Source: Molossus alvarezi (lineage: Eukaryota > Chordata > Mammalia > Chiroptera > Molossidae). From it: a stretch of 64,000 nucleotides of DNA. The translations under genes were made by a program, and so were the position numbers. The notes under the pieces were generated by a model that ran no database searches, had not been told where the DNA came from, and saw only the letters and a list, made by a program, of their open reading frames with translations. The DNA lies in assembly GCA_037176705.1 (NCBI GenBank), contig CM073898.1, positions 22,614,488-22,678,487 on the forward strand. The letters are read 5' to 3'. Every line of letters starts with the position of its first letter. The first letter of the stretch is position 1. Shown piece by piece: positions 56,091 to 64,000 of this stretch.

Positions 56091-57970
56091 ACCATGAAGA
56101 TACATTCATTCGTCTGTGTGATATTTTATGTATTTTATTATTTTATCTGTTATGTTCAGTTTCAACTATAAATGTGAGGGCATGTATTAGAATCAATAAG
56201 TAGAAGCCACTCTTTCTAAAGATTTTTTGAAAGCAGAGCAAAATAAAAAAGTAGCAAAATGCTGGGTATCTAAATGGTTTATGCTTTGTTTACTGGTGTG
56301 TTTGTTTGATAAATTGATTTTTCCAGAAACCAGAGCTTGTTGTCAGCTTATAAGAAAGATCCAGGAGAAAGAGAAAAATTAATGATATAAGCAAAAATGA
56401 TACATGCAAGATTAAAGTCCTTGGGAGGGTGAACGATGAGGAGTTGGGACCCACTACCCAAGCATAGGGATCTTCCATGGACAAGAACAGGGTGTTTTCT
56501 TGCCAAAGAATGAAAAGGAAAATATGCACCTGGACACAGTAGAAAGAGAAGACAGCTTCTATCTAAGTACTTTTACTTTCTCAAAAAAGTATGAAGCAAT
56601 GTTGTTAGATGAGAGACCTTGGTAACAGCAGAATTTTAATGGAAAGAATTATTAAATTATATAGCTATTTTAGAAAACAGGGATATGAGTTATTGCCTTT
56701 ACTCACTATTCACAGCCCTGCATATTCTACACTTCCCTGTGGGTGTGACTGAGTGAGTGTGTGTGTGTAGACTAAATAGGATAAATTTAAAAGAATTTAG
56801 ATTTATTTTGATAACTGGTCTCTTATCCACTGTCTCTAGCCTCACACATATCTGTCGGGGATGGATAGCACTTTCTATTCTCGAGAGAAGATTTATCAAA
56901 GTAAAAATGATGGGTCGAAACATAGATGAACTTGAAGTAAAGGATAACGTTGCTTTTGACCCAGAACTACACTGAAGTGCACTGAGAACTGGTTATGATT
57001 TACCACTATGATGTAAGTCCTTAAACCATGACCTGCTGGCCCACTGAGCGCTATCAAGTGAACCGTGGCAACAAGGTAATTTCCTACCAGTGTGAAAGTC
57101 ACATATTAAAAAGTTCTGGGCATTTTCTGTACAATTGTACCATAGTAACTTCAAACTTCTGCAGCAGATGGAAAACATTAAGAAACATAAAATGTTTTTT
57201 TTTAAATGAATCTCCCAAGGAAATCTTAAACATGAAAATTACAAATTGCAACTCAAATGTCTTTAGGGTTTTTATATTTTGCTTATCCTTGAGCTATGTC
57301 ATAGAGTGTTGCTTCAGAACTTGTTTTTTTTTTTCCTATAGCATTACAAACTATCAAGTTATAACATTATCCTAAAACCACACAATAGAAGAGAATTTTT
57401 AAAGCATCGTAAACTTGATACAAGGGAAAGAAGGAGAAATATTTCTCTTTGCTTTGAGATGGAGCAGCCTAGAAATTTCTTTCTGTTTTTTCTTTATTTG
57501 CTTACTTGGTTGTAAATTTTCTTGATTTCTGTCTTAAGTAATTTTGCTCACTTCTTTCTTATTTCTTGAATTCTTGCTGGCTCCTTAAGTATAAATCCAC
57601 AGGTTAACTTTTCAAACATTTGTTGAATCTTGAAAATTCAAATACTACTGTTCTTCCTTTTCCTCTCCTTGAGTCTTCACTCCAATTGTTAATTTAGATA
57701 AAAAAACAAATAAAAAAACACTGCCTGTAATTATCTCTCAGATCATGTAGTTAAAGAGTGAAAGTGACAATGCATTGCTATAAATAGTTGCCCTAACATA
57801 CAGACATTTTTAGTAACTTTAACAGTCATTAACTTATTTCTAATATAAAATATTTAATGATGGACAACTTCTTGATAGAAATGACAATAGTAATGGGTTT
57901 CCCACAGCCATAGCTGAGGATCATTCAGTGGTTCTAGACCGTAGAAAATTCTGTTTTGTTTTTTTTCCAG
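56091..57970. other. Unassigned stretch
   Basis: No gene supported. Overlapping short frames on both strands at 56699-57375 (longest 115 codons, plus) show no motif, no splice context and no related copy elsewhere in the window. Confidence 0.4.
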
Positions 57971-58467
57971 AAGTATGTGTAGCTGTAAACATAGAGTATA
58001 CAGCTTTTTAGTTGGAATTCTTTTATTTAGCAATATGCATTTAAGGCTAACCAGGCCTTTTCATACTTTGAGAGCTAATTTCTTGTTATCACTGAATAAT
58101 ACTCTATTGTATGTATTTATCGCAGTTTGGTTATCCTATCACCTGTTGAAAGACATCTTGATTGCTCTCAATTTGGGCAATTATTAATAAAGCTGCTATT
58201 AACATCTGTCTACAGATTTTTGTGTGGATATACATTTTCAGTATACTTGGGTAATAGCTGAGAAAGCTGACCTCTGGATCATATAATAAGCCTAAGTTTA
58301 GTTATGTAACAAACTGCCAAACTGTCCCCCAGGGCAGCTGTAGCATGTTGCAGTTCCCCAACAATGGACGAGAGTTCCTGTTGTTCTACCTCTTCAGCAT
58401 ATGCTGTTGCCAGTGTTTTAGATTTTAGCCATTCCAATAGGTATGTAGTGACATCTGTGTGTTGTTT

Positions 58468-58688
58468 ATTTTTTAATTTTTTTTTTCCTTTATTGATTTT
58501 AGAGAGAGAGGAAGGGAGAGGGAGAGAGGGATAGAAACATCGATGAGAGAGAACATTGATTGGCTGCCTCCTGCATGTCCCCCACTGGAGATCGGGCCCA
58601 CAACCTGGACATGTGTCCTAACCGGAAATCAAACCAGCGACCTTTTGGTGCAAGGGTCGATGCTCAACCACTGAGCAACACTAGCCAG
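58468..58688 (-). mobile_element. Ves SINE, short form, nested in antisense L1
   Basis: CTTTATTGATTTTAGAGAGA, GAAACATCGATGAGAGAGAA, GATTGGCTGCCTCCTGCATG, GATCGGGCCCACAACC, and the head CAACCACTGAGCAACACTAG. The TSD is only approximate (ATCTGTGTGTTGTTT before, ATCTTTGTTGTTT after). Confidence 0.9.
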
Positions 58689-59736
58689 ATATCTTTGTTG
58701 TTTTTATTTGCAATTCCTTTAATAACATATGATGCTGAGCATTTTTCATAGACTTATTAACCATCTTCTTTAAAGACGTGTCAATTAGATCTTTTGAGAT
58801 CTATAGAATAGGGTTGGTTGGTTATTGTTGAATTTTAACAGTCCTTTGTATATTTATATTACAAGTCCTTTATCAGATGTGTGTTTTTGCAAATATTTTC
58901 TCTGTGGCTTGTCTTTTCATTCTATTGACAGTGTCTTTTGCAGAGTAAAATTATTTAATTTAATGATTATTAATTTTATGGATTCTTATTATAGTGTATG
59001 TGAATTTTTTTCCCAAATCGTAGGTCACCTAGATTTTCTCTTGAGTTAACTTCCAGAAGACTTATATTTTTGTATTTTACATTAAGTTTATGATCCATTT
59101 TGAGTTAATTTTTGTGAACAATGTAAGGTCTGTGTTTGGGTTAATTTTCTTGCATGTTCCAGCACCATTTATTGAAAGGACTGTATTTCTCAGTTGAATT
59201 GCTTTTTCGCCTTTCTCAAAGATTGATTGATTATGTTTGCATGGCTCTATTTCTGGGTTCTTTTTACTTTTCAGAGTGTATATCTATCTTTCACCAATAC
59301 CACATTGTCCTCATTACTGTGGTTTTATAGTAAGTCTTGAAGTTGGATCATGTCAGTCTTCTGGCTTTATTCTTGGTATTGTCTTGACTATTCTGGGTCT
59401 TTGCCTTTCAATACAAATTTTAGAATCAGTTTGTCATTATTAACAAAATAACTTTTTGAGATTCAATTCGGATTACATTTAATCTAAAGATCAATTTGGA
59501 AAGAAATGACATCTAAATAATGTTGAGTTTTCTTATCCATGACCATGAAATACCTATTTCCTTTATTTATATCTTTGATTTCTTTCATCAGAGTTTTGAA
59601 GTTTTCCTCATAAATGTCTTGTAAATTTTTTGTTAGATTTGTATCAAGTATTTTATTTATTTGGCACTAATGAAATGGTATTATGTTTTCAATTTCAAAT
59701 TTCGATTGTTTATTGCTGGTTATATTCATTTTTTAG

Positions 59737-60168
59737 GGTTGTCATAACAAAATATCATAAACTGGGTAGCTTACAATAACAGAATATATTTGCTCACTGT
59801 TATGAATGAAATCAAGGTGAAACTAAACCTGAAATCAAAGTGTTGACAGGATGATGATCTCCTGAAGACTGTAGAGAAATACTGGTTCCCTACCTGTTGC
59901 TCCTACCTTCTGGTGGTTGGCAGTAATCCTTGACTTTCTAAGCTTGTGAAAACATCATTCCAATAATAGTCTCTACCTTCACATAAAATTCTCCCTGTGT
60001 ATGTGTTCAAATTTTCTTCTTCTCATAAGGACACCAGTTATAAGAGATATATGTATGACCTCATTTTTAACTTGATTATATTTGCAAAGACCAAATATGG
60101 TCACATTCATGGGTTCTATGGTGGCCACAAATTTTGGAGAGATACCATCCAAACCAGCACATTTTAGT
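59737..60168 (-). mobile_element. MaLR (MLT1/MST-like) LTR nested in antisense L1
   Basis: Reversed MaLR LTR: AGGGTTGTCATAACAAAATA, TCATAAACTGGGTAGCTTAC, ATATATTTGCTCACTGT, CTTCTCATAAGGACACCAG, CAAAGACCAAATATGGTCAC, and the far end ATACCATCCAAACCAGCA. A solitary LTR; the L1 sequence resumes on both sides. Confidence 0.7.
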
Positions 60169-60211
60169 AGAAGGAATCAAATGACTTGTGTATATTAAAC
60201 TTGTATCCTGC

Positions 60212-60345
60212 ATGCTCTCTATCTATGAGTCGGTCTCTATTTTGCTCGGTAGTTCAGTTTGTTCATTAAATTCCATATATGGGGATAAATAGTGATGAAA
60301 AAATAAGTAAAATAAAATAAATACAATACAATATAATACAATACA
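60212..60345 (+). mobile_element. Short 5'-inverted LINE-1 insertion, TSD-flanked
   Basis: Begins with reversed L1 ORF2-end/3'UTR words (ATCTATGAGTCGGTCTCTAT, GTTCATTAAATTCCATATAT) and then switches to an A-rich tail (GATGAAAAAATAAGTAAAAT, AATACAATACAATATAATAC). The TSD aaactt(g/a)tatcctgc at 60197-60211 and 60346-60360 (14 of 15) marks both edges. Confidence 0.75.
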
Positions 60346-62286
60346 AAACTTATATCCTGCGACCTTGCTATAATTGATTATAATCTACTGGTGTGTTTTT
60401 TCTTTGTAATCAATGCCTTGGGATTTTTCTACATTTACAAACATATCATCTGTAAGCATATATGATTTTATTTTTTTCCTTTCCCAGTCTGTAAATCTTT
60501 AATTTCTTTTTCTTATCTTGTTGGATTAGCTAGGACTTCCAGCACAGTGTTGAATAAGAGTGGTGAGAGGAAAAATGCTTATCTTGTTTTTAAATTTACA
60601 GGAAATGTATCTAGTTTCTCACCATAAGATATGATGTTATCTGTAATTTTTTTGTCAATGTTCTGTATGCAGGTGAGAAAATTTCCTTCTATTCCCGGTT
60701 TGCTAAGAGAGTTTATTATGAATGGGTGTTAGGTTTGTCAAAAGACTTGATAGGATCATATGATTTTTCTTCTTTAGCCTGTTGATATGATGAATTGATT
60801 TTTCAATGTTGAGTCATACCTGGAATTAATCCCACTTTGTCATAGTGTGCTTTTTTTTACATTGTAAGATTCTATTCGCTAATATTTTTTTGAGGATTTT
60901 TATACCTATATTCATGAGAAACATTGGCCTACAGTGTTCTTTTCTTGACACTGCTTCTTTGTACAGTTTTGATATTAAAATGACACTGGTCTCAGAATGA
61001 GTTAGAAAGTGTTCTCTAGGTTTTTATTTTCTGGAACAGATTGTAAACAACTGATATTGTTTTTTCCAACTTACCAGTTAAACCATCTGGGCCTGGTGAT
61101 TTCTGTTTTGGAAGGTTATTAGTTACTATTTCATTTCCTTTAATTAGTATAAATCTATTTAGATTATGTATTTACTCCTGGTGAGTTTTGATAGTCTGTG
61201 TCTTTTAAAGAATTAGCTCACTTCATCAGTTATCAAATTTGTGGATATAAAGTTTTTATAATATTTCTTTATATTCCTTTTAATGCCCATAAGATCATAC
61301 TGATGTCAACTCCTCAATTTCTGGTATTAGTAATTTGCGTCCTCTGTCTTTTTTTATGCTTTGTCTTTTTAGAGGTGTGCAATTTTATTGACTTTTTCAA
61401 AGAATGAGCTTTTGGTTTTGTCAGTTTTCTCTATTTGTCTGCTTAATTTTATTGATTTCTGCTAGAATTTGTTATTTCTTTTCTTCTGGTTACTCTAGAC
61501 TTAAACTGCTCTGCTTTCCTTAATTTCCTTAAGTGTCAGTTTAGATTATTGATTTTAGACCTTTTCTAATCTATGTATTCAATGATATAAATTTCCTGCT
61601 AGGCATTGAATTTCATTGCATCCCACAAATTTTGATAGGCTGTATTTTCATGTTCATTTATTCAAAATATTTTATAAATTTCTTTTGAGGCTTTTACTTT
61701 GAACTATGTGTTATTTAGATTGTGTTGTTAAATCTGCAAACACTTTGGAATTTTGCAGTTATCTTTCTGCTATTGATTCTAGTTTAATTCCATTTGGTCT
61801 GAGAATATATTTGTATAGTTTCTATTCTTCAAATTCTTTGAACTATATTTTATGACCCAGAATGTAATTAATATTGGGAAAGGTTTCATGTGAGCTTGAG
61901 AAGAATGTATATTCTGCTGTTGATGGATGGAGTCTATACATGTCAATTAGATCCCATAATGTTCAGTTTAACATAGCCTTATTAATAATTTTCTGCTTGA
62001 TGGAACTATAAATTACTGATAGAAGGCTTTTAAACTCTCCTTTCAGTTGCATTAGTTTTTGCCTCCAATATTTCAATACTCTTTTGTTAGGTAGATGCTC
62101 ATTCAAGACTGTTATGTCTTCTTTGTGAATATACCCCTTTATCATTTTATGATACCTTTTTTCATTTCAGTTAATTTTTCTTGCCATGAAATCATTTTGG
62201 TCTAAAATTAACCTAGCTACTACATATTGTTTTTCCCTTTTCTCTTTAGTGTTAACATTGTTACTTCTCTTCATCCCTTTACTTTT

Positions 62287-63604
62287 TTTTTTTTTAAATT
62301 GTAAATCAGGAACTTTTTCAATTGGATTATGTTTTGGGTTTTTGCTTTTCTTGCAATTGAGTTGTATGAGTTCCTTATATATTTAGAATATTAACCCCTT
62401 AATTGCAAAATTGGTTGCAAATATTTTTCTCTCAATCTGAAAGATGATTTTAACTTTGTTAATTGTTTCTTTTGATATGTAAAAACTTTTCAAAATTAAA
62501 GACAAAGTATACTTCCAAACTAATTTTACAAGGCTAGCAATGCCCTGATACAAAAGCAAAACAAAAACACTGCAAGAAAATTATAGGCTAACATCCCTGA
62601 TCAAAAATTCTCACCAAAATATTAGCTAACTGAAATCAAGATACATCAAAAGGAACATACCATGAGTGGGAGTTATCCCCAGGATGCAAGGATATTTCAA
62701 CATACATATATCAATTAATGTGATACACCACACTAACAAAATAAGGGATAAGAATCTTATGGTCCTCTCAAAAGATGCAATAAACTTTTGACAAAATTTA
62801 ATATCCACTCATGATAAATAATACTCTCAACAAACTGGGTATATAGGGAGTGTACCTTAACATTATTAAGGCAATATGTAACAAACCCACATCTAACACT
62901 ATACCCAACTATAGAGAGCTACAAGCATACCCTCTAAGATAAGGAACCACACGAAGGTGCCCAGTCTCACCGCTTCTATTCAACATAGCACTGGAAGTCT
63001 TACCCAGAGCAATCAGGAAAGAGTAATAAAACAAATAGAAAAGAAAGAAGTAAAATGTGTCCGCCGGTGATAGTGATCTCGTATGTAAAAAAGCCTAAAG
63101 TTTCCATCAAAAATATCTTAGAATTTATAAACAAACTCAGTAAAGTTGCAGAATGCAAAATCAACACACAATAATCTATTGCATTCTTATCCACTAACAA
63201 GGAATTATCAGAAAAGGAAATTAAAAATAAACAACAACCTCACTTACAATAGCATGAAGAAAATAAAATACCTAGGAATAAATTTGACCAAACAAGTGAA
63301 ATATCTATACAGTGAAAACTATAAAACATTGACAAAAAAAATTTAAAGGTGACAAAAATAAATAGAAAGACATACCATGTTCATGTTTATGTTTATGGAT
63401 TGGAAGAATTCATATTGTAAAAATGTCCATACTACTCAAAGCAATCAACAGATTCACTGCAATTTAAGTACAAGGCTTGGAACTTTAAAACACCTAGAAG
63501 AAACACAGGGTTTGAAAAGTTCCTTGACTTTGTTCTTCGCAATGATTTTTTGGATTTGATACCAAAAGTGTAAGAGACAAAAGCAAAAATAAACAAGTGG
63601 CAAC
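62287..63604 (-). mobile_element. Twin-primed LINE-1 nested in an older antisense LINE-1
   Basis: The left part (62287-62510) is antisense ORF2 C-terminal sequence after a T-run; the right part (62511-63604) is sense ORF2 from RT (CTTCCAAACTAATTTTACAA, TATAGGCTAACATCCCTGAT) to AAATAAACAAGTGG. In L1 coordinates the right end of the sense part and the start of the antisense part meet within a few dozen bases, as expected for twin priming of a minus-strand insertion. TSD tcatc(c/t)(c/t)tttactttt at 62271-62286 and 63605-63620 (14 of 16). Confidence 0.82.
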
Positions 63605-64000
63605 TCATCTTTTTACTTTTAATCTATCTGGGTTTTTATATTTAAAGTAGGTTTCTTGTAGACAGCATAAAGAGTTGAATTTCTTTAATCTACTGGTCAG
63701 TCCCTATATTTCAATTGGTATATTTAAACCATTTAAATTTAAAGCGATTATTGATATAAATGGATTACTATTCATTTGTAAACTATTTTTATTCAGTCCC
63801 TTGTTCTTTGTTTATTTTTTATCTTCCACTCTTTTTCTGCCTTCTCTAGTTTTAATTGAACATTTTATATGATACCACTTTCTCTCTTCTGTTATCATAT
63901 ACATTATTTTTTTGAGCCAATAGTTTGCAATATACATTAAAACTAATATTAGTTTACTTTCAAATAACACTCTAATGCCTCACAAGTAGTGTAGGTATCT

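Larger units (their letters stand above)
57975..64000 (-). mobile_element. Old antisense LINE-1 (most of ORF2) carrying four nested insertions
   Basis: Read from right to left this is ORF2 from its first codons to near the 3' end. Plus-strand markers: AATAATACTCTATTGTATG (58093), GTTCCAGCACCATTTATTG (59156), ATATCCTGCGACCTTGCTAT (60352), GCTAGGACTTCCAGCACAG (60529), TAATGGGTGTTAGG type at 60720, AACCATCTGGGCCTGGTGAT (61081), GTTTCATGTGAGCTTGAGAA (61884), TCTTGTAGACAGCATAAAG (63655). Insertions: Ves SINE (58.5 kb), MaLR LTR (59.7 kb), inverted L1s at 60.2 and 62.3 kb. Removing them leaves about 3.9 kb, matching ORF2 length. The element continues beyond the window. Confidence 0.8.

Noticed and set aside
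57028..57375. 115-codon open frame on the plus strand
   Set aside because: Contains Cys and aromatic-rich stretches but no recognised domain, and overlaps other unrelated short frames on the minus strand; most likely chance.
1..64000. Helitron elements, common in vespertilionid bats
   Set aside because: I looked for the usual TC...CTAG-type ends and the characteristic 5' wording and did not find a convincing copy.
1..64000. CRISPR arrays, bacterial operons, plasmid or phage features
   Set aside because: Sequence is clearly mammalian; no regularly spaced repeats or prokaryotic gene organisation.

Overview
This is a stretch of non-coding mammalian DNA, most likely from a vespertilionid (or closely related) bat. 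The diagnosis rests on eleven tRNA-derived SINEs of the Ves type (A/B-box head beginning CCCTGGCC, a gaggat... 3' end). Non-autonomous hAT and mariner elements with intact target-site duplications (TSDs) and an ORF1-only 'half-L1' with its own TSD are consistent with that. There is no operon, no CRISPR array and no intact protein gene. Nearly all open reading frames longer than 60 codons are L1 ORF remnants, their antisense shadows, or chance.

Layout. 1-3.2 kb: 3' half of a bat L1 (+), followed by two Ves SINEs. 3.4-14 kb: AT-rich DNA with old repeats: L2 at 6.56-7.43 kb (+) and 9.5 kb (-), MIRs at 8.2 and 13 kb, a 3'-only L1 at 6.0 kb, two LTR-like pieces at 11.3-12.1 kb and Ves SINEs. 13.6-15.0 kb: old antisense L1 split by a mariner-type MITE at 14.17 kb, then old sense L1. 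16.0-17.0 kb: a Ves SINE whose tail grew into a GAAA/GGAA microsatellite, then a hAT MITE. 22.37-24.51 kb: a full-length HAL1-like element. 26.67-27.36 kb: a twin-primed (5'-inverted) L1. 28.2-28.5 kb: an 84-codon open segment on the minus strand with a splice-acceptor-like start and an AATAAA downstream, the only candidate host exon. 28.7 kb: a 28-bp U6 snRNA fragment between perfect 15-bp TSDs. 30.88-36.80 kb and 43.41-49.21 kb: two near-full-length bat L1s in direct orientation, each with 5'UTR, ORF1, ORF2, 3'UTR and exact TSDs. 37.5-42.2 kb: old antisense L1 carrying a Ves SINE, a 3'-only L1 and an MLT1-like LTR. 49.6-51.2 kb: old sense L1. 51.2-55.3 kb: largely unassigned, one Ves SINE. 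55.3-56.1 kb: old antisense L1. 58-64 kb: one old antisense L1 with four nested insertions (Ves SINE, MaLR LTR, two inverted L1 copies).

Working together: the L1s supplied the machinery that mobilised the Ves SINEs, the HAL1 and the U6 fragment; the TSDs give a relative chronology. None of the L1s here can be active as read: all carry stops or frameshifts, and the best copy has a mutated reverse-transcriptase active site and lacks an endonuclease catalytic motif. I found no convincing new biological system. The most unusual items are the tailless U6 retropseudogene, the ORF1-only L1 with a composite 3' end, and an antisense reading frame shared by the 5'UTRs of two L1 copies. Family names are from recognition of sequence, not from a database search.
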